From Plesiocystis pacifica SIR-1 (GTDB lineage Bacteria; Myxococcota_A; Polyangia; Nannocystales; Nannocystaceae), in the NCBI RefSeq assembly GCF_000170895.1, contig NZ_ABCS01000050.1, forward strand, positions 1 to 64,000: a DNA stretch of 64,000 bases. Direction: 5' to 3'. A program made the translations under genes and the position numbers. The stretch's first letter is position 1. Each line of letters opens with the position of its first letter. Shown here piece after piece: positions 55,979 through 64,000 of the stretch. The notes below the pieces were generated by a model. That model saw nothing but the letters and a program-made list of their open reading frames with translations, ran no database searches and was not told the origin of the DNA.

Positions 55979-56183
55979 GCGAGCCTTGTAGCATGGGCCC
56001 CCTCGCGGGCGTGAGCTGGATTCATGACTTCTCGGCCAGCAAGGCCGGAGAAAAATGCGTGTGCGCTCTTCCCGAATCGAGGCTGGAGAGAACGGCGTCC
56101 GCGCGAAGGTGCGCGAGTCGCCCTCAAACGACGTTCTGTGGCACTGAGGGCCCTTCGCATCTAAAACCGTGCAGTTCGATTTT

Positions 56184-56328
56184 GGAAATACGCGAAAAAA
56201 TCCAAAGTGGTCACAATGAGCATGCTAATCGAACGGCCTTCATGCCACGGTCTGCGCCGTCAAAGCGGGCAGATTTTGTAAGCTGCCTCGACCTCCCGCG
56301 GACGTGAGGAAAATACGTGAAAAAACTC
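56184..56328. repeat. Two copies of an AT-rich ~20-bp element
   Basis: GGAAATACGCGAAAAAATCC at 56184-56203 and GGAAAATACGTGAAAAAACT at 56308-56327 share most positions. In a GC-rich genome such a pair is likely functional, for instance as activator sites or UP-like elements. Confidence 0.6.
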
Positions 56329-56360
56329 TAGACTTCTCTGGGAACGCCGTTGTACCTAAA

Positions 56361-56386
56361 TAGACGTCGTTCCTAGACATCGTTCC
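56361..56386 (+). repeat. Two tandem 13-bp repeats (TAGACRTCGTTCC)
   Basis: TAGACGTCGTTCC (56361-56373) and TAGACATCGTTCC (56374-56386) differ at one base, and a third TAG follows. They lie 28 bases before the lipase start and could be an operator or leader RNA element. Confidence 0.7.
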
Positions 56387-56413
56387 TAGCTGTTCTCTGT
56401 TGGAGGTGTAGCC

Positions 56414-57379
56414 ATGTCGTGGCTTTCTCGTCGATTCCGAGCCGTGGGCTTCGGGCTTGCTCTTTGCAGCCTTGGCGCCGTGACCCTGTCCCCTAGTACC
56501 GCCAATGCCTGGTGGAACAATGATGACTATACCGAGACGAAGTATCCCATCGTCCTTGCCCACGGCATGGCTGGATTCGACTCGCTGTTTGGCATCTACC
56601 AGTACTTCTACGCGATTCCGGCCGATCTGGAGGATGACGGCGCCGAGGTCTACGTGACCCAAGTGCCCCAATTCAACGCCACGGAGGCCCGCGGAGAGGC
56701 CCTATTGGCGCAGGTCGAAGAGATCCTGGCGGTCAGCGGGGCCGAGAAGGTCAACCTCATTGGCCACAGCCACGGCGGCCTCGACGTCCGCTACGTCGCC
56801 AGCGTCGCCCCCGAGCTCGTCGCCTCCGTGACGACCGTGGGCAGCCCCCACGGCGGCGCCGAGCTGGCCGACATGCTCCGCGACGGCCTCAGTGAAGGGG
56901 GCTTCGGCGAGGCCGTGCTCAGCTTCTTCGCCGACAGCCTCGGCGACGTGCTCGCGCTGATCTCCGGGTCCTGGGGCACCGAGCAGGACTCCGTCGCCGC
57001 CCTCGAGGCCCTGACCTACGAGAACTCCGTCGAGTTCAGCGCCGCGCACCCAGCCGGCGTCCCCGAGGACTGGTGCGGCCAGGGCGACTTCGTGGTCGAC
57101 GGCATCCGCTACTACTCGTGGTCTGGCGACCGGGCCCTGACCAACGCCTTCGACGTGTCCGACCCGCTCTTGGGCCTGACCAACCTCGTCTACGACGAGG
57201 ACAACGACGGCCTCGTCGGCGAGTGCAGCTCGCACCTGGGCAAGGTCATCCGCGACGACTACCGCCTCAACCACCTCGACGAGGTCAACCAGGCCTTCGG
57301 CCTCGTCCACCTGTTCGGGCCCAACCCCAAGAGCCTGTTCCGCGCCCACGCCAACCGCCTCAAGAACGAGGGACTGTAG
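56414..57379 (+). CDS. Secreted triacylglycerol lipase, family I.1/I.2
   Basis: 321 residues. Signal peptide cleaved after STANA (near 32). The oxyanion region is PIVLAHGMAGF. The nucleophile Ser119 lies in NLIGHSHGG, the catalytic Asp in DEDNDGLVG, and the His in CSSHLGKVIRDDYRLNHLDE. Two Cys (EDWCGQG and GECSSH) can form the conserved disulfide. These match Pseudomonas and Burkholderia lipases, which hydrolyse triglycerides and need a dedicated foldase. The foldase gene follows after two bases. A strong SD (GGAGGTG) makes this one of the few classically initiated genes here. Confidence 0.95.
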   Translation: MSWLSRRFRAVGFGLALCSLGAVTLSPSTANAWWNNDDYTETKYPIVLAHGMAGFDSLFGIYQYFYAIPADLEDDGAEVYVTQVPQFNATEARGEALLAQVEEILAVSGAEKVNLIGHSHGGLDVRYVASVAPELVASVTTVGSPHGGAELADMLRDGLSEGGFGEAVLSFFADSLGDVLALISGSWGTEQDSVAALEALTYENSVEFSAAHPAGVPEDWCGQGDFVVDGIRYYSWSGDRALTNAFDVSDPLLGLTNLVYDEDNDGLVGECSSHLGKVIRDDYRLNHLDEVNQAFGLVHLFGPNPKSLFRAHANRLKNEGL

Positions 57380-57381
57380 CC

Positions 57382-58350
57382 ATGACCGCCCCACGCGACC
57401 CCAAGCACTCCCGCCTGTTCTCCATCGTCGCCCTGTCCGTGGCGGCCCTCGCCGGCCTCCTCGGGGGCTGCGAGCTCGAGCCCGACGCGCGCCTCGACGC
57501 CGCCGAGGCGCCCCGCTCCCTCGACGGCACCGAGCTCGACGGCGCGTTCAGCTACGACCGCGACGGCCACTTCGTCCTCGACGAGGGCGCGGTCCAGGCC
57601 TTCGACTACTTCCTCACCGCCGACGGCGAGCTGAGCCCCGCCGAGATCGACGCCTGGGTGCAGCAGAGCCTCCGCGCCGAGATCCGCTCGGAGGCCCGCC
57701 GCGGTGAGATCATGGACGCCTGGTACGCCTACCTGGTGTACCGGGCCGAAGCGGCCGAGGCCGCCGCGGGCCAGGCCCCGCCCAGCGCGGGCGCGCCGGC
57801 TCCCGCCGAGCCCGACGCCCTCGAGGCGACCCTCGCGGCCGCCCTCGATCGCTTCGAGGCCGAGGTCGGCCCCGGGCCCTTCGTCACCCACGAGCGCGCG
57901 CAGCTGCACCGCGCCGTCGCGGTCCGGGCCGCCTACGCCCTCGACGATGCGGCCGAGCGCGACGCCGAGCTCGCCCGCATCGACCAGGCCGAGGCCGAGC
58001 GCTTCGCCCACAGCCGCGCCGGTCGCTACCTCGCCGCCCGCGACAGCGTGCAGGGCTTGATCGACGCCGGGGCCGACGACGCGACGGTCCAGGCCGCCCG
58101 CGCCGAGCACTTCGACGCCATCGAACCCGGCGCCGCCGAGCGCCTCGCGGCCCTCGACGCCAAGCGAGCCGCCTGGAACGCGAAGCTCGCGAGCTTCCGG
58201 ACCGAGCGCCAGAGCCTGCGCGACAGCTGGGTCGCCAGCCCGGCCGGCCTCGACGAGGCCGTCGCCGAGCTCGAGCTCGAGCGCTTCACCGCCGCCGAGC
58301 GTCGCCGCGTGCACGCCCTCGAGCGCCTCGACGACGGCGCGGGCCTCTGA
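57382..58350 (+). CDS. Lipase-specific foldase (LifO type), predicted lipoprotein
   Basis: 322 residues. The foldase signature is present: SLDGTELDGAFSYDRDGHFV followed by VQAFDYFLTADGELS, matching the RxxFDY(F/C)L(S/T)A motif with Val in place of Arg. The rest is helical and Ala/Glu-rich, as expected for the arms that wrap the lipase. The N-terminus ends ALAGLLGGC, a lipobox, where known foldases have a plain TM anchor. It follows the lipase after two bases, so folding partner and substrate are made together. Confidence 0.88.
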   Translation: MTAPRDPKHSRLFSIVALSVAALAGLLGGCELEPDARLDAAEAPRSLDGTELDGAFSYDRDGHFVLDEGAVQAFDYFLTADGELSPAEIDAWVQQSLRAEIRSEARRGEIMDAWYAYLVYRAEAAEAAAGQAPPSAGAPAPAEPDALEATLAAALDRFEAEVGPGPFVTHERAQLHRAVAVRAAYALDDAAERDAELARIDQAEAERFAHSRAGRYLAARDSVQGLIDAGADDATVQAARAEHFDAIEPGAAERLAALDAKRAAWNAKLASFRTERQSLRDSWVASPAGLDEAVAELELERFTAAERRRVHALERLDDGAGL

Positions 58351-58395
58351 GCCCCTGCACGGACTCCCGGCCCGCCCGGGCCCACCAAGAGAGCG

Positions 58396-58427
58396 GGGGC
58401 GCTCATCGACGAGTCGACGAGCGCCCC
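58396..58427. terminator. Hairpin between convergent genes
   Basis: A nine-base stem (GGGGCGCTC with GAGCGCCCC) encloses a second inverted repeat TCGAC-GA-GTCGA. No T-run follows on either side, so it may act as a bidirectional stop or 3' stabiliser rather than a classical terminator. Confidence 0.5.
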
Positions 58428-58450
58428 ATGACGGACAGCTGAAGTCCGGC

Positions 58451-59287
58451 TCAGAAGATCTTGGTGTACTGCGCGGCGCAGCGGCTGAAGTTGTTGCCGT
58501 TGAACTCCGCCGTCGCGCAGCCGTTCGCGCGGATCGTGTACCAGGACTGGATGCCCGAGCCCTCGATGCCGTTGTTGCGGTCGTGGTAGGTCGTCTCGGT
58601 CTTGGTCTTGATCGAGGACGAGCAGGCGTTCGAGGGGTTGATCGACTCGATGGTCGAGGTGTTGCTCCCGTTGGTGCTGGTGTACCAAGTGAAGGTCTGG
58701 GTGTTCGTGCCCGCGTTCACGCACAGCTGAGTCGCGTTCTTGGCCGACCAGATCCCGAGGCTCTTCTTTTGGGTCTTGGCCTCGGTCCACGCCCGGCGGT
58801 CGCCGATCACCGGGGTCGTGACCCCGTTGCGGACCATCAAGCGGTAGTTGCCGATGGTGTGGCTGTACCACGAGCCCGAGGCTCGGAAGCTGACCGCTTC
58901 GCCCTGGGCCTCGAGCTCGTCGGCGAGGGCCACCGCCTCGTCGATGCGCGCGTCCGTGTAGGCCTCGAGCTCCTCGAGGCTCACGCCCTCGAGAGCGAGG
59001 TCGACGAGCTCACCCGTGAGCTCGTAGGCCACCTGCTCCCCGACCTGGGCGCACAGGTCGTCGTAGAGCTCGCAGTCAAAGGGGGCCGTCAGGCGATCGC
59101 GGGTCAGGGCGATGTCTTCCTCGCCGAGGTAGGTCGCGTGGATGCGCGCGAGCTCGTCCTCTTCGAGGTCGAAGAGCAGCTCACCGGGCTGCGTCTCGCC
59201 GTCGAGCTCAGAGGTGTCGGCGCACCCGAGCGTCGTGGCGGCGAGGACGGTGGCGCAGGCGAGTCCGAGGAGTTTGTGGTGCTTCAT
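58451..59287 (-). CDS. Lipoprotein of unknown function
   Basis: 278 residues. Signal ending LAATTLGC. The N-terminal half is acidic and helical (LFDLEEDELARIHATYLGEE, LEELEAYTDARIDEAVALA). The C-terminal half is polar, Thr/Asn/Ser-rich and beta-like (TQTFTWYTSTNGSNTSTI), with four Cys and a basic end (AAQYTKIF). The composition break between halves suggests two domains. No family was recognised. Convergent with the lipase operon, separated by a hairpin. Confidence 0.75.
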   Translation of the reverse strand: MKHHKLLGLACATVLAATTLGCADTSELDGETQPGELLFDLEEDELARIHATYLGEEDIALTRDRLTAPFDCELYDDLCAQVGEQVAYELTGELVDLALEGVSLEELEAYTDARIDEAVALADELEAQGEAVSFRASGSWYSHTIGNYRLMVRNGVTTPVIGDRRAWTEAKTQKKSLGIWSAKNATQLCVNAGTNTQTFTWYTSTNGSNTSTIESINPSNACSSSIKTKTETTYHDRNNGIEGSGIQSWYTIRANGCATAEFNGNNFSRCAAQYTKIF

Positions 59288-59381
59288 GCCCGGGCTGTGC
59301 CGCGAGCCCCCGCGAGGGATTGCGGGTCCGAGGTTTTTTGACCGTCTGGAAAGTCACGGCCCTCGGCCGCCCCCATCCCCT

Positions 59382-60443
59382 TCAAGGAATCATCGGAGGC
59401 GGCTGCCAGTCCGGCAGGCCCGCCTCGACCGCTGTCACGCAGGCGCCCTCGTTGGTGGTCAGGCAGCGGCCCTCGCTCGCGCACTCCGGCCGCCGGATGC
59501 ATCCGGACATCGGGGTCATGCGCCCGTCGACGGAGCAGGTGATCCCCGATCGCGTGCACCGTCCGAAGGCCTGGCACTCGAGGCTCTGCTCGCAGTGCGT
59601 GTCGTCCATGGCTCCGCACAGCACCGCCGGTCGACCCCCGATCGCGCAGCGGCCCGCGACGGCGCACTCGACCGAATCCCGGCAGTGATCGTCGGACTCG
59701 GGCTGACACACCCCGTCGATGCGCGCGCAGTCTCCCCGAGCCCAGCACAGGGCTCCGCACGCGCTGCGCCCGTCGTAGCAGCCGTCGCCACCGTCGACCG
59801 CGGCGCACCAGCCGTTCATCTCGCACATCACCGAGGCCGCGCAGTCCTCGTCCGTGGCCACGCAGCGATCGCCCTCGAGGGTGCACTGGCCCTCCCCGCG
59901 GCAGCGCGAGGAGGCCCGACAGTTCGCGTCGCTCGTCGCCACGCAGACCCCATCGCGGAGCTCGCAGGCGCCCTCGAGCCGACACGCGAGCTTGCAGTCC
60001 GGGAGCGCCTCGACGCAGCCCTTCGCGTGTTCGTAGTTGCACACGCCGGCCTCGCGGCACGCGTCGGTCCGCGCGCAGGCCGACGGCTCGATCGCGCACT
60101 CGCCCAGGTGGCCGAGGCTGCACTTGCCCTCGCTCGCGCACGCCGTCGAGGCGCGGCAGTCCAGGTCGGTGAGGGCCACGCAGCGGTCCGGCGTGATCCC
60201 GTCGTAGAGGTGGCAGCGACCCTCGGCCGCGCACAGCTCGGACTGGGCGCAGTCCTTCGAGTCGCGCACGTAGCAGCGGGCGAAGCCATCCCCCGCCCGG
60301 TAGGTCCGCCGGCCGCACTCGCCCGAGGCGGCGCACTTGGCCTCGCAGTCGGGGTTCAGGCCGCCGCAGTCGGAGATGCAGGCCCCGATCAGGCCCGAGA
60401 CCAGGGCGCAGAGGATGAGGCCGACGCGGCCACGCGAGAGCAT
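59382..60443 (-). CDS. Cys-rich repeat lipoprotein
   Basis: 353 residues. Signal ending LVSGLIGAC. The mature part is built from about nine repeats of roughly 36 residues with the core CRAS(S/T)xCxxEGxC followed by a short loop and CVA (for example DLDCRASTACASEGKCSLG, DANCRASSRCRGEGQCTLE). About 50 Cys in total, so heavily disulfide-bonded. The repeat is not a family I can name. A TACCAT hexamer five bases before the ATG at 60443 nearly fits the leaderless layout. A rigid surface rod or binding protein is inferred. Confidence 0.82.
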   Translation of the reverse strand: MLSRGRVGLILCALVSGLIGACISDCGGLNPDCEAKCAASGECGRRTYRAGDGFARCYVRDSKDCAQSELCAAEGRCHLYDGITPDRCVALTDLDCRASTACASEGKCSLGHLGECAIEPSACARTDACREAGVCNYEHAKGCVEALPDCKLACRLEGACELRDGVCVATSDANCRASSRCRGEGQCTLEGDRCVATDEDCAASVMCEMNGWCAAVDGGDGCYDGRSACGALCWARGDCARIDGVCQPESDDHCRDSVECAVAGRCAIGGRPAVLCGAMDDTHCEQSLECQAFGRCTRSGITCSVDGRMTPMSGCIRRPECASEGRCLTTNEGACVTAVEAGLPDWQPPPMIP

Positions 60444-60511
60444 GGCCGATGGTACCGGGCTCACCCCACGCCCGGCGACCCGAGAATCGCCGGGCGTGGG
60501 GCATCAGGGCA

Positions 60512-61699
60512 TCAGGGCGTCTTGTCGCCCACGTCGCACATGTAGCGCTGGCTCGAGTAGCCGTTGCCGGGGATGTCGTTGTGGTGGTTGATGTCCCCGT
60601 TGGCGAACCAGGTGTAGAACATCGAGCCGGTCGTCGAGTTGTCGCCGTTGGGCTCGTTGATGTTGGTGACCTCGTGGACGTACCAGGGTCCGCCGTCCGA
60701 GGCGCCCCAGTTGCAGTTCGGGTTGTCCGAGTTCATCGGCTGGAGGTTGCAGGTCGCCCCGTTTTGGTCGGGGTAGATGCCGAGGATGCGCATGTAGTCC
60801 GGGTTCGCCCCGTCGCCGATCCCGGCGTCGTTGGCGATGGCCCAGCCGGCGTTCTTGTGCTCGAGGCTCCGGGGGATCCACAGCTGCATGCCCCACATCG
60901 CGCACTCGGCCTCGGCCGCCTGGGCGAACTGCTGCGCGCCCGCGTCGACCTTCAAGAAGGTGTAGCCGCCGCCGTCGGCCTCCATCTCGCAGTGGACCTC
61001 GAAGGGCTCGCCGTCGTAGCCGGCCGGCGCGATCAGGTAGGGCCCGGACATCGCCATGTCGTCGTAGTCGATGATCGTCAGGCAGCTCTCGGGGATCGTG
61101 CAGGTGTCGAGGCAGCCGTCGTTGAGCTCGAGGTTCGCGTCGTCGCAGTCCTCGGGGCCGTTGACCTCGCCGTCGCCGCAGTAGGCCGCGAGCGTGGTGC
61201 AGTCCGCATTGCAGCCGCCGTAGGCGCCGTCGTTGACCCCGTCGTCGCAGGCCTCGACGCCGGCTTGGATGAAGCCGTCGCCGCAGCTCGCCGCGGTGCA
61301 GTCGTCGAGGCAGTCGTCCGTGTTGTCGTCGTTGGCGTCGTCGCAGGCCTCGTCGCCCTCGACGACGCCGTTGCCACACTCCGCCGGCGGCGGGCCGGTC
61401 TCGGTCTCCTCCTCCGTCGTCTCCTCGGTGGTCTCGTCCGCGGTCTCTTCCTCGGTGGTCTCCTCCTCCGTCGTCTCCCCGGTGGTCTCCTCCTCCGTCG
61501 TCTCTTCCTCGGTCGTGCCCGTGCTCGAGTCCTCGGTCCCGACCTCGTCGTCCGTCGACTCCGTCGACTCCTCGGTGTCGCCGGTGTCGGTGTCATCGCC
61601 CACGCCGGTGTCCCCGATGTCGTCCGAAGGGCAGCCCGTGAGGGCCAGGCAGCTGGCTACAGAGAGCGTCAAAATGGAGGTCCAGTGAAGCGTGCGCAT
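60512..61699 (-). CDS. Lipoprotein with Thr/Glu stalk, three DUF4215 repeats and fibrinogen-like C-terminal domain
   Basis: 395 residues. Signal ending CLALTGC, then SDDIGDTGVGDD and a long TTEEETTEEE stalk that includes DDEVGTEDSS. Three DUF4215 Cys repeats follow (CGNGVVEGDEACDDAN, CGDGFIQAGVEACDDG, CGDGEVNGPEDCDDAN). The C-terminal ~190 residues begin SGPYLIAPAGYDGEPFEVHC and EADGGGYTFLKVDAG, resembling fibrinogen-related domains, which usually bind sugars or acetyl groups. ATG at 61699. A surface recognition role is inferred. Confidence 0.82.
   Translation of the reverse strand: MRTLHWTSILTLSVASCLALTGCPSDDIGDTGVGDDTDTGDTEESTESTDDEVGTEDSSTGTTEEETTEEETTGETTEEETTEEETADETTEETTEEETETGPPPAECGNGVVEGDEACDDANDDNTDDCLDDCTAASCGDGFIQAGVEACDDGVNDGAYGGCNADCTTLAAYCGDGEVNGPEDCDDANLELNDGCLDTCTIPESCLTIIDYDDMAMSGPYLIAPAGYDGEPFEVHCEMEADGGGYTFLKVDAGAQQFAQAAEAECAMWGMQLWIPRSLEHKNAGWAIANDAGIGDGANPDYMRILGIYPDQNGATCNLQPMNSDNPNCNWGASDGGPWYVHEVTNINEPNGDNSTTGSMFYTWFANGDINHHNDIPGNGYSSQRYMCDVGDKTP
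61385..61520 (-). repeat. Low-complexity TTEEE stalk repeat
   Basis: Irregular repeats of the ctcctccgtcgtctc type encode the Thr/Glu stalk of the fibrinogen-like lipoprotein. Confidence 0.7.
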
Positions 61700-62098
61700 G
61701 ACGACAGGATTCCGATCCTCCCCGTGATTGTCCACGCGCTATTTCGTGGCCCTACAGGCCCTGGAACCCGTCCCAGCGGTCATTTCGAGCGAAAGCGTCC
61801 ACGCGGTGACGCGCTGCGTCAATCGGGGAGCCCCGCCCCACTATGTGCATATTCTCTCGATCCACCGAGCCCACGCGAGCTCCGCTCGATTCCACGTGGA
61901 TGGAGCGCTCCCCCGCCGCGCGCGAGCGAGCCGAGGCGCCCAAAGTCGGCCGTGAGCGGACGCGATTGCTGACCCCTCCCGTCCCGCGGGCGGGAGGGCT
62001 CCCGACCAGGAGCCAGCCAGAGTCCGCTCTGGGTCCACCAGGGGCCGAAACACCGCCTGGCCCCGCGATGGGTGCCCCACGGTAGTACACTCCCGCCC
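61700..62098. other. 399-base divergent intergenic region
   Basis: No gene seen. It holds the upstream regions of the fibrinogen-like lipoprotein (AATCCT seven bases before its ATG, a one-mismatch -10) and of the AAA+ ATPase (TACACT at 62086). A TAC/TAT-rich patch lies near 61735-61860. Small open frames here lack start signals. Confidence 0.45.
62086..62091 (+). promoter_or_regulatory. -10 element, leaderless start (TACACT-N7-ATG)
   Basis: TACACT ends seven bases before the ATG at 62099 and selects it over the in-frame ATG at 62072. Confidence 0.6.
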
Positions 62099-63826
62099 AT
62101 GTCGTCCGCGCTGACTGACGCCCCCCTGCAGTCCCCGACCCCCATCACCATCGAGTCCGCGGCAGGGGGCTACGACCGCCCTGGTACCCGACGCCTGCTC
62201 AGCGAGAGCAAGCTGCCGACCGCCATCCACAAGGTCGTGCGCGCGCCCTTTGGCCACACCGTCTTGACCCTGCGCACCCTCGACGCCCTCGTCGACGCCT
62301 TCGACGTCGCCGGCCAGGCCGGCCAGGCCATCCACGCCGCGCTCATGGAGGACATCGCGCGCACGGGCAACCTGGCCATCCCCGAGCCGACCCGAGACCA
62401 GCGCCTGTTCCTCGGCGCGTTCACGACCACCGTGCTCCTCGACCACCTCGAGGGCACCCTCGCCGAGCTCGCGCCCTCGCCCAAGGTCGAGAGCGACCTC
62501 GAGGCCGACGGCCTCGAAGAGCTGCTCGAGCGCGAGGCCGCCGACATGCTCGGCCGCGTCGCGGTCATGGCCAGCAAGTACCTCCAGGTCCAGGCCAAGT
62601 CCAAGCCCGAGGCCACCGACCCCAAGCTCGAGGTCCGCGAGCAGTGGATCGTCACCACCTTGCACGCCTTCGCGGCCCAGCTCCACGGCGCCGTCGAGCG
62701 CCTGACCCACCTCGGCCGCCTGCGTCCTTTCGGCGTGGCCCTGGCCAAGCGCCGGGTCAACGTCGGCGAGCGGCGCTACGAGGGCTTTCGGGCGCGCATG
62801 GGCGGCGAGCCCGTCACCGACCTCAAGCCCGTGCGCGTCGACGACATCGTCGGCAACGCCGACTACATCGAGGCCGGGCTCAAGCTCGCCCGCGACGTCG
62901 CGGCCTTCGACCTCGAGGCCGGGACCTCGCCCAAGCAGATCAACCCCGTGCTGTTCGGCCTCGGCCGCCCGGGCTGCGGCAAGACCATCACCGCCCACGC
63001 CATCGGCAACTACTTCCTCGAGTACTGCCGCGAGCGCGACATCCCGGCCCGCTTCAAGGTCATCCGGCGCACGGACTGGGCCAGCGCCTACCAAAACGCG
63101 AGCGCCAACAAGCTGGTCAAGATCTTCAAGGAAGAGATCTACGGCTTCGACGGCGTCGTCGGCGTGTACTGGCCCGACATCGACACCGCCTTCGCCAGCC
63201 GCAGCAGCGGCGACCTGCGCATGGAGGAGAAGAACAACCTCGGCGCGGTGTTCGGCATCTTCGACGGCACGCTGATCCCCAAGGACGGCAAGTGGTTCAT
63301 GATGTGCGACGCCAACTTCATGCAGATGGACGAGGCCACGCGCTCGCGCATCGCCCAGAACCCGTTCACGGTCACCGGCCCGACCACGGCCGAGGACTAC
63401 GTCAAGCTCATGCGCGACGTCATGCTGCGCGACGTCAAGCGCTTCGTGCACCCCGAGGATCCGCGCTGGGTCGAGGCCGGCCAGGCCTGCGTCGACTCGG
63501 ACCTGTCCGGGCGCAACGTCGAGAGCATCTGCAACAACATCCGCGCCCACGTCCAGGACTTCGAGTACCCCAACGAGTACTTCAAGGCCGACCTCGACCG
63601 CCGCAGGCAGATCATCGACGAGTTCAGCAAGCGCGTGACCGTCGACGACGTCATCGAGCGGGTCCAGCAGTTCGCCGAGTTCCAGCGCGAGGCCGAGGAC
63701 AAGGCCGCCAAGGACCGCTTCGAGCGCGAGGTCCAGGACATGGTCCGCCAGCTCAACGCCGGCCGCGAGGCCACGGAGCGGGCGGCGGCGGCGGCCAAGA
63801 TGGCCATCCTCGGCGAGGGCGGCTGA
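62099..63826 (+). CDS. AAA+ family ATPase
   Basis: 575 residues. An N-terminal helical region of about 270 residues precedes the ATPase core. Walker A is GLGRPGCGKTITAHAIGNYF. The Walker B-like strand is VVGVYWPDIDTAF, an unusual form. KWFMMCDANFMQMDEATRSR resembles sensor 1 plus the arginine-finger segment. A C-terminal coiled coil (VIERVQQFAEFQREAEDKAA) ends Ala-rich. No signal peptide; cytoplasmic. The cellular role is not evident from neighbours. A strong hairpin follows. Confidence 0.85.
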   Translation: MSSALTDAPLQSPTPITIESAAGGYDRPGTRRLLSESKLPTAIHKVVRAPFGHTVLTLRTLDALVDAFDVAGQAGQAIHAALMEDIARTGNLAIPEPTRDQRLFLGAFTTTVLLDHLEGTLAELAPSPKVESDLEADGLEELLEREAADMLGRVAVMASKYLQVQAKSKPEATDPKLEVREQWIVTTLHAFAAQLHGAVERLTHLGRLRPFGVALAKRRVNVGERRYEGFRARMGGEPVTDLKPVRVDDIVGNADYIEAGLKLARDVAAFDLEAGTSPKQINPVLFGLGRPGCGKTITAHAIGNYFLEYCRERDIPARFKVIRRTDWASAYQNASANKLVKIFKEEIYGFDGVVGVYWPDIDTAFASRSSGDLRMEEKNNLGAVFGIFDGTLIPKDGKWFMMCDANFMQMDEATRSRIAQNPFTVTGPTTAEDYVKLMRDVMLRDVKRFVHPEDPRWVEAGQACVDSDLSGRNVESICNNIRAHVQDFEYPNEYFKADLDRRRQIIDEFSKRVTVDDVIERVQQFAEFQREAEDKAAKDRFEREVQDMVRQLNAGREATERAAAAAKMAILGEGG

Positions 63827-63854
63827 GCCCGCCCGACGCAGCCTTCCGGCCCGT

Positions 63855-63890
63855 GGACCGGCCCGCGCGCTCGCGCGAGGCCGGTCCTTC
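63855..63890 (+). terminator. Strong hairpin after the AAA+ ATPase gene
   Basis: A nine-base stem (GGACCGGCC at 63855-63863 with GGCCGGTCC at 63879-63887) with a CG-rich loop is followed by TTCAATTG. Only a weak T-run, so moderately likely as a terminator. The remaining 110 bases to the window end show nothing recognisable. Confidence 0.55.
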
Positions 63891-64000
63891 AATTGCAGAC
63901 TCGCGGCGCCCACCTCACCGCGGGTTCTCTGCGCCGCGGTGAAACCAATCCTCGCGACATCGAGTGCGAGGCTCCCCGCCCAACCCGGGCTGGGGATGGC

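Larger units (their letters stand above)
55979..56413. promoter_or_regulatory. 435-base regulatory region upstream of the lipase operon
   Basis: No gene seen. AT-rich for this genome. It holds two copies of a GGAAA(A)TACGYGAAAAAA element (56184-56203 and 56308-56328), a candidate -10 TAGACT near 56329, and two tandem 13-bp repeats (56361-56386). It ends in a strong ribosome site (GGAGGTG at 56402-56408). Layout and composition suggest a tightly regulated, long-leader promoter. Confidence 0.55.

Overview
The window is GC-rich, densely packed DNA with 51 protein genes that I can support (one cut by the left edge), one pseudogene fragment, and no tRNA, rRNA or CRISPR array that I can see. The gene content points to a myxobacterium, most likely of the Nannocystaceae type: a multiheme cytochrome with a MYXO-CTERM-like tail, DUF4215 Cys-rich repeats, AgmX/PglI-like C-terminal domains, a Ser/Thr kinase with an extracellular tail, an NtrC-type regulator, and about 22 lipoproteins with acidic Thr/Ser/Asp/Glu-rich stalks behind the lipobox. 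This assignment is inferred from families, not from a marker gene.

Layout. 1-13.7 kb: a transposase at the edge, an exported TPR protein, a propeller lipoprotein, a STAND-like ATPase with WD40 repeats, an HNH nuclease, an OmpA lipoprotein, a trypsin-like protease and partner lipoprotein, an NtrC-type activator and two universal stress proteins. 13.9-23.5 kb: a BacNav-type ion channel, a SIMPL protein, a lipoprotein with an 18-bp repeat array, a GNAT and a PLP decarboxylase pair, a second TPR paralogue, a five-heme cytochrome and a parallel beta-helix lipoprotein. 23.5-28.6 kb: three minus-strand genes joined by two ATGA overlaps, encoding a large lipoprotein, a HEAT protein resembling the lipid-transfer module of vitellogenin/apoB/MTP, and a metzincin lipoprotein. 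28.9-38.1 kb: a degenerate thioredoxin-like protein, a GlpG-type rhomboid, an HSDR_N-like nuclease, an ADP-ribosylglycohydrolase, a VWA lipoprotein with a broken duplicate of its tail nearby, and two lipoproteins (OmpA-like, AgmX-like). 38.1-49 kb: a sugar dehydrogenase, a kinase divergent from an HtrA-type protease, Hsp33, RluA, an ALDH-DUF779 pair and an alpha/beta hydrolase without its nucleophile. 49-64 kb: a Cys-rich lipoprotein, a calcium-repeat metalloprotease, Rpe, a PH-like membrane protein, ArgS, a 47-residue membrane protein, a lipase with its foldase, three more lipoproteins and an AAA+ ATPase.

How it works together. Most genes serve the cell surface: anchored enzymes, binding proteins, proteases and a secreted lipase with its own chaperone. 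Housekeeping genes (argS, rpe, hslO, a rluA-type gene, a lysA-like gene) are interspersed. A recurring feature is that at least 13 genes have a TANNNT hexamer ending exactly 6 or 7 bases before the start codon, the arrangement expected for leaderless mRNAs. This also decides several start codons. The strongest candidate for a new system is the 23.5-28.6 kb operon.
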